Source of the DNA: Batillaria attramentaria
Lineage: Eukaryota > Mollusca > Gastropoda > Batillariidae
Direction: 5' to 3'
Length of the DNA stretch: 64,000 bases
Assembly: GCA_018292915.2 (NCBI GenBank)
Contig: JACVVK020000377.1
Location: forward strand, 58,501 to 122,500
This document shows, piece by piece, positions 1-11,100 of this stretch. Under the pieces are notes generated by a model. The model had not been told where the DNA came from. It was given only the letters and a program-made list of their open reading frames with translations, and ran no database searches. Position numbers and translations under genes: made by a program. Positions within the stretch are counted from its first letter, which is position 1. Every line of letters starts with the position of its first letter.

Positions 1-2209
1 GGGAAGATCATCTCCCTGATCCAGTGCACCTACCAAGACATGAGCTGCAGGATTGCCCATGCCGGCCAGTTGTCAGAAAGCTTCGAGGTGAAGACCGGAG
101 TCCGCCAGGGATGCCTGTTGTCCCCATTCCTCTTCCTCCTGGTCATCGACTGGATCATGAAGACCACCACAACAGGCAGGAAAAACGGGATACAGTGGAC
201 ACTCTGGACGCAGCTGGATGACCTCGACTTCGCGGACGACCTGGCGCTCCTGTCTCACAGCCACAGCCAGATGCAGGACAAGACTACATGCCTGGAAGCC
301 ACATCAGCCGGAACAGGGCTCAAGATCAACAGGAGGAAAACCGAGCTGATGAAGATCAACACCACTGCCAACACACCAGTCACAGTCGGTGGAGAGCCCA
401 TCAGGGAGGTAGAGTCCTTTGTCTACCTGGGGAGTGTGGTTGATGGACAGGGAGGCACAGACCGAGACGTCACAGCCAGAATCGGCAAGGCAAGAGCAGC
501 AATGGTCATGCTGAAGAACATCTGGGCATCCAAAGTTGTCAGCATAAGAACCAAACTTCGCATCTTCAACTCCAACGTGAAGTCAGTTCTGCTCTACGGA
601 TGCGAAACATGGAGGACAACAAAGACGATGCAGCAGAAGATCCAGACATTTCTCAACACCTGTCTGAGGCGCATCTTCAACATCCGATGGCCAGAGAAGA
701 TCCGGAACGAAGAGCTGTGGGAGCGAGCAGGGCAGGAACCAGCGACCAAGCAGATCCTGCGGAGGAAGTGGGGCTGGATTGGACACACCCTCAGGAAGCC
801 AGCATCCAGCACCACACACCAAGCCCTGACATGGAACCCACAGGGGAAAAGGAAGAGAGGCCGGCCTCGCAACAGCTGGAGGCGGGACACTGAGGCAGAG
901 TTATATAAGCAGACCTGTTTACCCTCAGCATTGAGAAATAGTAAGATCAGAAGCAAAAAGTAGTACAATTTGGCAAAAAGTAGTACAATCTAGACCACGG
1001 ACCAAAATGCCAGGAATTAATGCTGTATGCGCGTGCTGACTTTCAATTTATGTGCTTTCAAAATCATTTGGTCCATGTTGTTTATAAAAATATTCAAGAA
1101 TGAGAAATCTGAGTTTTGTTGACTGACTGGGTAAGTGTGTAATATCATACTGGACACCTAAAGTGTTGCCAGATGCCGCACATTTCCAAAGCATGAAATG
1201 CCTTAGTACTGACATACAAGTCTTCAAAAACAAAAGTCAGACTGTCAGGTATGCCATTATCTTGGTTATATGACTATCTGTGACTTGCTCTTACAAAAAC
1301 AAAACAAACCAACAAGTGCAAATACTAGTGTAAGTGGGCGGCCGGGGTGTGAAAAAGTCTGTAAGATTCACTAGTTTTCATCTAGAGGTATCTGATCTAC
1401 ACTGCCCGGCTACCGTAGTGGGCCCGTACTAAGGGACCACAAACTGAGATGAAAGCTCCATGGCTTGAATGTTAAAAAAAAAAAGAACCTCTGCCATAAA
1501 AAAACCACAAATCCCAGTCAGAAAACACATCCACTCACTAAATGCACACTTTAATGCAATCGTTTCTCCCTCCGAGTGAGACAGAAATCCGTCTTGAAAC
1601 ACCGCGTTGTGCTAAATATCCTGAACCGAAAGTGCAGAGGAAGATTTCACAGTACGTCGGACTTGCCGATAGTTTCTTCGCCGCTGGCTTACTGTTGCCG
1701 GCACACATCCTCGTCATTTCTTCCGTGTAAGAATTTTTGCATGTTTTGTTCCACGCCATTGCAACATTAACCATAGACCGGGCTGTTCCGATGCGAATTA
1801 ATCACAGGAAAATGTACGAGAAGCGTGTCGGCCATTGCGAATCGGAAAAGCAAAGAGCCCGCGCGCTGACCGAAACGAGCATTCTGATTGGACAAAGAGA
1901 GAGCTTCAGCTAATCAGATTCTGCCTAATAAGCACAATGGCTCAGCAGAAATGTCTTCAGACCGCAAAATACCGAAAAATACGAAATCGTAAATCTTGCT
2001 CCCGGAAAAGCGTAGTTTTCGCAGGCCTGGCGTACAAGCGTAAAATCGACCCGAATATCGTACATTTTACGCCAAAATCGTAAGGGTAAACAGGTCTGTA
2101 TAAGCAGGGGACCAACTGGACTGGAGTGGCAAGAATAGCCCAGAACAGAGTGCGATGGCGAAGGGTTGTCGATGGCCTATGCTCCACGTGGAGCCAGGGG
2201 CCTAAGTAA
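1..2209 (+). mobile_element. Non-LTR retrotransposon (LINE), 3' half, interrupted by a DNA transposon
   Basis: Open frame from about base 40 encodes the second half of a reverse transcriptase. There is a GVRQGCLLSPFLF block, then the catalytic FADDLALL box (bases about 229-252), a YLGSVVD stretch, a YGCETW motif and the C-terminal RRKWGWIGHTLRKP and GKRKRGRPRNSWRR region typical of many invertebrate LINEs. The 5' part (endonuclease, first RT half) lies off the left edge. The frame is open to base 909, where an inserted element begins. It resumes in the same frame at 2099-2209 with a short C-terminal tail and a TAA stop, followed by a (TAAG)n tract at 2203-2219, a common LINE 3' terminus. The clade was not determined. 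The copy is 5'-truncated by the window and broken by the insertion, so it is inactive as it stands. Confidence 0.9.
910..2098. mobile_element. Non-autonomous inverted-repeat DNA transposon nested in the LINE
   Basis: The ends are perfect 16-bp inverted repeats: CAGACCTGTTTACCCT at 910-925 and its complement at 2083-2098. The hexamer TATAAG flanks both ends (904-909 and 2099-2104), a target-site duplication. Dropping the element and one hexamer leaves the LINE frame continuous, which independently fixes the borders. The 1,189-bp interior has only short unrelated frames and no recognisable transposase, so it must be mobilised in trans. The superfamily is not assigned. A short stretch near 14290-14330 (minus-strand sense) resembles bases 1940-1965 and may be another fragment of this family. 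Confidence 0.85.
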
Positions 2210-2220
2210 GTAAGTAAGTT

Positions 2221-2632
2221 AACTTTTGGGTAATGAAACCTGGCACCGAAACAGTACCTGATAATGTCAAATCCTGGTCAAAGTTACCTACAACCTTAAC
2301 TTTTGGGTAATGAAACCTGGCACCGAAACAGTACCTGATAATGTCAAATCCTGGTCAAAGTTACCTACAACCTTAACTTTTGGGTAATGAAACCTGGCAC
2401 CGAAACAGTACCTGATAATGTCAAATCCTGGTCAAAGTTACCTACAACCTTAACTTTTGGGTAATGAAACCTGGCACCGAAACAGTACCTGATAATGTCA
2501 AATCCTGGTCAAAGTTACCTACAACCTTAACTTTTGGGTAATGAAACCTGGCACCGAAACAGTACCTGATAATGTCAAATCCTGGTCAAAGTTACCTACA
2601 ACCTTAACTTTTGGGTAATGAAACCTGGCACT
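2221..2632. repeat. 77-bp tandem repeat, about 5.3 copies
   Basis: Units start at 2221, 2298, 2375, 2452, 2529 and 2606 (last one partial, about 27 bp). The spacing is exactly 77 bp, each unit starts AACTTTTGGGTAATGAAACC, and the copies look identical by eye, which implies recent expansion or homogenisation. The array abuts the (TAAG)n tail of the LINE on its left and ends in T-rich sequence on its right. It lies in NUP205 intron sequence 3' of the last exon visible here. Confidence 0.95.
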
Positions 2633-2678
2633 AAATTTTTTTTTTTCTGCCTGAATGCCGACAACCATAATTACTAAC

Positions 2679-3090
2679 CTCTTGGTGGAAGTCGTGGGCA
2701 GCAACAACAGATGTTGCAAGGAATTCAAAGAGATCGTCTTCGATGGCCATCTCCACAAACTGCTCATCATCTTCCAACAGATCCCCACCGCCTGCAAAAC
2801 ATACCATGAAAATAAGCATGCTGTCAACCCTTCACCTTAAATGGCATCTGGTTAAAAGGCCTAAGCGCTGTGGATCAGATCAAGACTTAGGACATTTTGG
2901 GGGTGAGCGGTGGTCTAATAGGTAGCGTGTTTCATGAACAATTAGAGTAAAATCTGTGCAGTTTAGCATGATTTAAAGTTCTTCAAAGGAGGAAACACTT
3001 TTTGGGGAGGAAGTTTTTTAGAATTAGACTTACATCTGTGCAACCTAGTGCCTCTTGGCATGATTTTTATTGCTTCAGAGGAGAATTTTT

Positions 3091-3132
<42 letters not shown>

Positions 3133-6100
3133 GGATTTTCAATGAAATGTAGGAAATCTGCCAAAAGATGGAGGATTTTTAAGCCCTGCTAGTAACATCA
3201 CGAGGGCTAGCACTCCCTTAGAGCTAGGACAAAAAGCATCTAAAACTAATGGGTCATTTCTTTCAAAAAGAAAACATGAAGATAAACATTAGTCTCTGTA
3301 TACAAGAAAGGCAGAGAAACCAAAGGAAGCCCTGTCACTGAATACAACATCAAATTTAAAGCATGATTTTCATTCAGTTGAGGAGTGGTGCTTTAACGAC
3401 ACAAAAGATAAAAGGTTCACCCGAGAAGCTGGTGCACTGTGACAGTTTGCGCAGCATCAGTCCCCAGCCGAAGCGCGTCACGGCTTTCATGCCTGGTGTG
3501 GTCCACTGGTCCTGCCTCAAGTCCGCGTGTATATCAAACAGGAAGGTTGAGTCGGACACCAGCGGGAGAAAGCTTTGCACCTCTGCACAAACGATGTCAG
3601 CTCTTTAACACATGAAGTACCGCACATGGGGATTGTCATGGGGGGAACTGACACTTGGAAGTGTTAACCCCTTCAATGCCAGCCACTCTGTAATACAGCA
3701 CTGCTCAGCGTCGTGTGTTTTCTGGCTGACTGCAGCCTGTTTACACCTCTAGTATTTAATCTCTTGTAACTTCTGAACAAGAGCACCAACTTTTGTTTTT
3801 AAATGGTAGCAAATTGGATGTAGTTTTAAAGGTGTATATTTGTTTGCTTTAACTACTCATGTGAATTCTGGGGGAAAAAAAAGAAAAAAAAAAGGCCAGT
3901 GTCTCTCAAAGGGCGTAACAATCTATGCACCACGCTCGCCAAAATGCGTGACCGGTGCTCATCTCCATGCAGGCCAAAATGCGAGATGGGCGTCATAAGG
4001 TTTAACTCAAATTGTAAGCACATGAAACGATGACCCATTTGAACACTTCAACCCTTTTGATTAATCTGCTGTCTCTGATATTGAAAGAAATAAAAAATAA
4101 TAAAAATCAGGCATTTACGAGCCATCACTACTTTTCTGTAAACTAGTTACCACACTATCAATTATTACATGCATCCAGAAAACGAAACAAAAAACACAGA
4201 CAACACACCTGCATCTTCTTGCTCCAAAGGGCTCACGTCAAAGCAAGCCAGTGCGGACATAAGCAGACAGAGGGAGACGGAATCCATGGTCTGGTCTGCG
4301 CCAAGACAATCATCCTGACGTAGGTGGGCAAGGAGCCTCAATGTCTCTGCTTTGCTGAGCGGCTGCTGGCAAGCCAGGCAGAAGAGACACTCCGCCAGCG
4401 TTTGCTTGATCTCTTTAAAGAGATCTGTCACCTGCAGGCAGAAATTACTGCGTTTAAGGGACATGTTCACAGGTGGGGTGGTTGGTGGAGTAGTGGTCGA
4501 TGACTGCTGCCACCAGTGCAAGAGACCAGAGGTTCGCATCCTGCTTAGGGCATCAGGTTTGTCACATCTAGCATGTGGCACCATTCATTCCAGGCAGTCG
4601 TCAGGGGTTCTCTCCAGGTACCCCAGCTTCCTCCCCCCCACTGCTTTCAAAATGCACAGACCATAAAAATGAAACAAATAAATGCAATTATAAATTCTGA
4701 AAGACGCTACGATCATGCAGTATTGTTCTCACTGAACAAAAAACAACAACAACAAAAACAACAGCAACAACTAAAAATTGCACAGTGGATCTTGTGTTTG
4801 AACTTGAAGACTGTTCATGACAGTTCTTAGTCTGACCTGTTTCCTGTGTCGTGCTGGGCCAAGAGCTCTCTGTTTCTGCAGCTTATCCAATTCCTTGGCC
4901 ACATTCATGGACTGGATCAAATCTGAAAAACAGGAAAAGGAAAAACCTTCAGCAAAAAATGCAACACACTAAACAAAAACCCAACCTGATTAGTGTTGCT
5001 AATTATATCTGCTGGATCATAAAGCCACATCATCTAAATCATATGCTTTAGTGCAGCTAATAAGAATACACAGTTTTTGACAGTGTATTTTCACCGAAAA
5101 CAACAATAATAATGATAATAATAATTATCATATAATCTCGCAGCAAAGCAACTCATAGCAACACACACAGACAAAATGAACACACACACTGACACACACA
5201 CATGTACACCATGACGTAGCTATATATATTACAGAGGCACCCAAACAATGGCAGACCTGTTTAACTCTGAAAGGATTGACCGCTCCCATACACACATAAA
5301 TAATCCAGCACATTTTCCATCACAAAAACACTTCAAGAACTTTACCCACAACTTGAAACCAGCATAACAAGAACAAAAGAACATGACATGGTGTACTTGC
5401 CCAAAATCTTGTGGACAAGTTTATCGTCCAGCAGCTGTGCAGTGAAATGTGTCACTAGCCGAACAAGGTCAGAACTGAGCCCTAGGGTCCAAGTGTGTCC
5501 CTCTCGAGCCTGTAGCAACGTCCGCAGCGAGCTCACCAGACTGCGCTGACCGTCGTAGAAAAGAATGACGGCCACAAGGCCACGAGTCAAGCCAGGGTAG
5601 TTGGGCAGCTGATTCTCCCCTGAACATAAGAAACAACATAAAATATTTGTTTAATTTGAAACAACAAATTTAAACAAAAGCATCTTTTTATATTGCAGTA
5701 AGATCTGCAGCAGGGTCACGCACAAATGGATGACACTAGGTCATTTTGCATTAGCTCAAAGAAAAAGATCATTCGTTGTTTGGCTTGAGGCAAAAGAAAA
5801 AAAAACACAAAAAAACAGCCCCCCCCCCAAAAAAACAGTACCCCCTCCCCCCCAACCCCAGGTACACTACATGTAACATTCAGCCCACCTGCCATGAGAA
5901 GTTCCACAGCCGCCAGTTCATCCATCTGAAAGAGATCACTCAGGATGAGGGCCTCGGCCACAAACTGCTGGGAAAATGTCTGGGTCCTCTGAGTTCCTTG
6001 GACAGGCAAACCATCTTTGGTTGCCTTGGTGACTGCTTGTCTTGCTGCTGCAGTTTTTGGCTGTTGACATTAAATACGACACATAGGCAAAATTTTAAAA

Positions 6101-6746
6101 AAGTTAAGAAGTTTGTGTTTTAGTTTGTGCACGTATACATGAAATTGAAAGTGAGATGCTAAATAGTAAATTTATATGTAGAGAGCCAGAATCGAAAATG
6201 CATACTGGTTTATTCACGTTGATGTTCAGGAATCAGCCCATCACACTGGGGCTGAGGGAGAAATGAGGGCAAGTAATTGGTGTGAGGGCAAAGAGAGAGA
6301 GAGAGAGAGAGAGATGGAGAGAGAACTCACTGGTATTTTCAGCAGAGAAATGAAGTCTGGTTTGTGCTTGCGAAGAGCAAGTTCCAGGTCGTGAATAGAG
6401 CCAGGCTCTCTTTTGTGAATGGCTGCATTGACAACATCCTGTAACGCACGGAACGGTGCCCACAGTCGAGCACCTGTAAACAACATCTTTTGTCAGTACT
6501 GCATCAGCAACAAAGTCCAGTTTTCCCACAATGATGACGAACGTTCGTCGCGTCTTTGAATGGTGCACCTATCCTGCTTAGTCGACATGGTGTATAATAA
6601 TCGATCTATGACTCTGCAAATCGTTTTCAATAAAACCACACAATACTTTGGTGTATTGTATTAGCTAAATCTTTGAACCGTAGCAAAAATGAAAGTGGGT
6701 TTTACTACGTACCTAAATTTACCGCCATGCTGCCGGTATCGGCCAT
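2679..6746 (-). CDS. NUP205: Nuclear pore complex protein Nup205, N-terminal part (exons 1-8, continues off left edge)
   Basis: Scaffold nucleoporin of the inner ring of the nuclear pore. Coding exons in order: 6746-6713, 6473-6331, 6060-5889, 5619-5401, 4922-4837, 4431-4209, 3600-3421, 2791-2679, about 390 codons in frame. The N-terminal third of Nup205 is recognisable: LALRKHKPDFISLL in exon 2; ALILSDLFQMDELAAVELL in exon 3; PGLTRGLVAVILFYDG and GHTWTLGLSSDL in exon 4; IKQTLAECLFCLACQQPL in exon 6; a FGWGLMLRKLSQ block in exon 7; MAIEDDLFEFLATSVV in exon 8. The start ATG is followed by a second in-frame ATG seven codons on, so either could be used. The exon 4 donor must be GC rather than GT to keep frame. 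The exon 7 acceptor (AAAGAG) has a poor pyrimidine tract. The vertebrate protein is about 2,000 residues, so roughly four fifths lies beyond base 1. No further exon was found in 1-2650. Confidence 0.95.
2898..2935 (+). mobile_element. SINE head fragment (family D)
   Basis: A short match to the tRNA-like 5' end of the element at 56452-56740 (GGTGAGCGGTGGTCTAATAG against GGTGAGCAGTGGTCGAATAG). The rest of the element is absent. Confidence 0.4.
3086..3131. repeat. Poly-T / poly-G tract (T15 then G31)
   Basis: An uninterrupted run of 15 T followed by 31 G inside a NUP205 intron. Similar T-to-G junctions recur elsewhere in the window (about 46000, 49795, 49835, 50365). The exact length is likely unreliable in any assembly. 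Confidence 0.9.
4483..4715 (+). mobile_element. tRNA-derived SINE relic (family B body)
   Basis: A B-box-like AGAGGTTCGCATCCTG is followed by the conserved body GGGGTTCTCTCCAGGTACCC and the CAGCTTCCTCCCCC / CTGCTTTC blocks also seen in the family-B copies at 28829, 45148 and 58105. It sits in a NUP205 intron just upstream of exon 6 and is diverged. Confidence 0.6.
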
Positions 6747-8154
6747 TTTGGACAGTCTTCCACTTCCGGATGGATTGTCGGAACTGCTTTTGGATTGGAT
6801 TTCACAGACACATTAATTTTGAGATCTATGTTGGATTGGGACACAGACCTAGTGATGGGTTTGTATCTCTGTGGTTTCGGGACTTGCCAGACTTTTCACG
6901 CTGCAGCGATTAAGGAGAGAAAATACACTTTTTTCAGTTAATTACCTTGCAAATTGTGCCGTGGCCTCGTCTTTTCTTCTTCTTTTTTTTAGGCCGCAAG
7001 TTTTTGGCCGTTTGCTTCTGGATGCCGGCCACCAGAGAATGCATTTTGTCAGGTTAACATTGTTTTAACTGCAGACAGATGAGTCAGAACTTTCAAGATA
7101 GGGCTAATCAGTAGCATCAACAGGTACGCAAATTTATCAATGAATGCATCTGTGCTGTCAACCAGCATGTCAAGTTTACAACAATGACCATCGAGATCCC
7201 ATTACACTAGAAATGTCTTGGAGAAGTCTTGTAGCCTGCTTAATAGTGAAATCGGTTGCAATGTTTGCCCGCATAGAGGTATTCATATAGACACATCGCT
7301 AGGTGTAAGCAGTTATGTGGATAGGGAGGTGTCAATGTTATATGTAATGTGTTGAACATGCCTTAGTCATGCTTTGAACTATGCTGGGGGAAAGTGCTTC
7401 AAACTTGTGTACATCACACTAGTGTGTGGTCTTTTTGTGGAATTTGTCATGTGGGGATCGTTTCTGCATCAATTTTCCCGAAGCTATCTGATGTCCCACC
7501 ACAAAACAAACTGCCTGCTCTTTTTCCTTCACACACACACACACACACACACACACAGTGACACTCATCCAGTTTACTGCCAGGTGTGCACAGTACAAAT
7601 GCAACTGCAAGCAAACCAAGAATTGCTTTATTTTATTATCTCTCATACTTCAAATACATGTACTGGAATAAAAATGTGGTGACGTACACAGACCAACGAA
7701 TAATCTGTCCATGAACAAATACAGCTGAAAACAAATGCGAACAGGAATACACATGCACAGTGAAACACGGAGCTGCTTCCACCATGTTTGTTTTGCAACA
7801 CAAAAAGAATATTCACATCCTTCTACATTATCTCTTGAAAATAAAAAGGACATTTAATTTTATGGAGAACATGGTCCAAGTCCATTTTAAAATGCTTTTT
7901 ACTGCCACTGCCTACAAGCTCAATGAATTCGACATTGACATGACACTGGCATGAAACAATGAAACTGCATGAAAAATCAAACGATAACACTGATGTGATA
8001 AAGATCTGCACCCCCTCATCCCCTTCCCCGAGTGATCAAAATGGTGTAAGCTGGTGGTAAAAAACTGAATGCTTGAGCAATGTAATGCTCAAATGAAACC
8101 AATGTCCAAAGAGTGAAGTATCGCACATGATACTTGGCACGACTGTTGATGTAA
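6747..8154. other. NUP205-NUDC spacer: NUP205 promoter side and NUDC 3' UTR
   Basis: Both neighbours are on the minus strand. Bases 6747 to about 7000 lie just upstream of the NUP205 start and should contain its 5' UTR and promoter; no TATA box was seen. Overlapping AATAAA signals on the minus strand at about 7627-7637 are the best candidate polyadenylation site for NUDC, giving a 3' UTR of roughly 0.5 kb. A (CA)14 microsatellite lies at 7532-7558, just beyond that signal. No further gene was found. Confidence 0.6.
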
Positions 8155-11100
8155 CTAATTAAACTTGCACTTGGAAAAGTCCATTTCAGGGTGCTGTTCC
8201 ATGAACCTGAAAAAGAAAGATGATGCAAGTCAACGTCATGCTGTAGCTATAACCGTGGAACACAGAGAGTAAAGACACACACACGGGACAAACACACAAA
8301 CAGCGACGGATAAGTGGATATTTTATGGTTTCTGCTCTCCACATACCAAGCAACACGTTCCCGCTACCCTGCCTTTCCAGGTAGTCTGCGCAAGGGACAT
8401 AAAAAAAAACACCACAAGCAGTTTTCTTTACTTTCTTAAAAAATATTTTAAATTTTTTGTAAGGAAAAACATCCACTTTATTCCTACAAAAGATAGAAAT
8501 GAATATTTCTTACAATTTTTGCATGCACTGAATTTGTAGAATGCCTCCTTCAAGGGAGGTGGGTGTTTGGGGGTGGGGTGGGTGTTTGGGAGTTTAACGT
8601 CCTTTTCCACCACATTAAGGGTGATATCAAAGACGGGGCAACGGGAAAAAGGCCAGCACAAATATTTGGCCCACGCCGAGATTTGAACTCACGACCCGAG
8701 CACTGAAAGGCCAATGCTCTACCATTCGGCTATCCCGACTCCCCGCCTCCTTCAAGTGATGATGGTTTACCAAAAAGAAAGAATAACAATAGTCATCTAA
8801 ATGAAGCGTTTTGTTAGGAACATGTAATTCTAGACCTACTTTTTCAAAACATCTTGCTTTTTCTGTTCATCTGACGTGGGCAGTCCCCTTTCTTTCTGCC
8901 GCTGGTCATACATCATCTTTTCCACCATTGCTCTCGTCTCCCCATCGAGGTCAGACAGCTGTAACACAGCAGAAAATTGAACACAGCCTGATCATTATGC
9001 AGTATTGATAGCATAAACACAAAAACACAAGCAGGACTTGACACCATGTAAGCAGGTATTTTTAATAATAATAATAATAATATTACACTTGTAGAGCGCA
9101 CAGTTCTGTTTAGAAAAACACTCAATGCGCTTGGAGTTTACAGGCGGTGGAGTTTAAAATTGAAGATTAAAAGCTAGTTCGAAAAGATGTGTTTTGCGTT
9201 GTGCTTTAAACTGAAGGAGGGAAGGGATGTTTCTCAGAGAAGATGGCAAGGGGGGGGGGGGTCACTATAACTGAAAGAACGTTGGCCAAAAGTAGCTTTT
9301 TTGAAGAGTGCGGAATGTTTTGTTCATGGTGAGCTTATCAGAAAGGTACTGGGGAAGCTGACCACAAGGATGAATCATCTGGTTTCTGAACACTGCACAG
9401 TGGCATTGCCAACTGAGTGTTTTGACTGTTTAGCATCCTTTACCTATTACACGTATCCAAACACCTGTACCTTTGAGTTTTCTGGCGTGACTTTTTTCGT
9501 GTTAATTTCTGGATCTGACGTGACCACCCTGCTCCACCATTCCATCTGGTTCACCTGAAACAATGCATGGGGATGACATCTTGACAACAACAGGTCCAAT
9601 AAAGCCCACAAATGAGCAGGTCTACTGCAAACATGTAAAAAACTAGGAGACTAATTCATGTTCCCTGATCCACCGAGTCTTACATTTATTATCACCATCA
9701 TTATTACCTTCAGGACCTCACTGCCTCTGTTTAAATCGCACCTGAAGACCTTTCTCTTCCGCCAGGCCTATGACGGTTAAACCTCTGTTAAGTCTGTCTG
9801 TGTGCATCATGAGTTCGTTGCACTGCCAAATTGCATGTAAGCTGAGGGGATGTGAATAGCGTGCGTGCGTGTGTGTGTGCTTTAAGCGCAGCGAGTCCTT
9901 GGAAGTTGGGAGAACAGCGCTCTATAAAAGCTATGCATTATTATTATTTACTATAATGGTGCCCCCCCCACTCCAAATCCCTAAACACTCACTCATCTCT
10001 ACCCCTGCACACAGGATACTAAGACTACAATATATTAAAAACATGAATAAATAAAACGCCAATGTGGATGTTAAGCAAACAGGTTAAAAGTAGCTGGGGT
10101 TGTAATAACTGATGATGTTCAACAGGCATTAGTCCAATCACCAGTCTCTTACTTAGAATGACACGGCATGGGGAGGCATGAGGCAACGCATCTAAAACTA
10201 CGTTTTTCTTTTCACCTGGGACGCCAGTGCACAAACATCAGTACAACCTTGGGCAGAATGAAACATGGTTATTGGAGGATTACCACTGTTTCATTTCACC
10301 ACTGTTATTTTTGTATTGTTTTTTCTCAGTTTTGTCATTATCACCATCCCTATTCACTGTGACACCCAGTCTTCCCGATTACGCACAAAACTCTTAAATT
10401 GACGCACAAATTTGCGAACAGCACACGGTTTTGGTCTCGCGGCAACAAACAGTATTTTTCCAGCTCTCTCCCGGAAACCCTACGAACAAAAATTTGCAGC
10501 TGTAACTAGCAGTGGACACTTGCAGCATCGCGTTTCCACTGAGCCATTGTGTGTGACAGACAAAATCTGATGTATGGACCCTCCAAATCTACAAAAGGAC
10601 CCTCAAAACTATAGAGAGAAGGTCCCAAGGACCCTTGTATTTTCGAATCAGAGGGAACACCGACACCTTGATTTGATGAACCCTGACCTTTTCCAGGTTG
10701 ATAAGCAGTGTTTTCTTGTCCTCGATACACCACGTTGACTCCTCCATCTTGACACTGTTGTACAGCTCGCCTTCCAATACTGGTGGATGGCCCTTCAAAC
10801 CTACCTTGATGTGCTGTTGACAGATCGAGCATTATTTTAATCACCGCTTAGCAAATAAGAGAGAAACAGGTGATTTTGCTGTAGATTTGTCAAGCTGACC
10901 ACAAGGATGAATCATCTGAAAAACGAACATTGCACAGTGGTGTTGCTAACTAAGCGTTTTGACTTGTTAATATCCGTTACCCATTATTCAAGCGCCCATA
11001 CCTTTAAATTTTTTATCATGAATTTTTCATGTTAATTTCTGGATCTGATGTAACCGCCCTGCTCAAGATAGACTTGACTGTAATACACATAACACCAAAC

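Noticed and set aside
20..909. Host gene with a reverse-transcriptase-like domain
   Set aside because: The motif set and (TAAG)n tail are those of an ordinary LINE copy interrupted by a transposon. There is no evidence of domestication.
1538..1774. Transposase frame inside the 910-2098 element
   Set aside because: Short overlapping frames on both strands with no recognisable motif. The element appears non-autonomous.
8680..8745. tRNA gene (also considered at 22780, 33070, 45480, 56460 and 57990)
   Set aside because: A- and B-box-like sequences are present, but the cloverleaf is not intact and each is attached to a shared repetitive body, so these are SINE heads.
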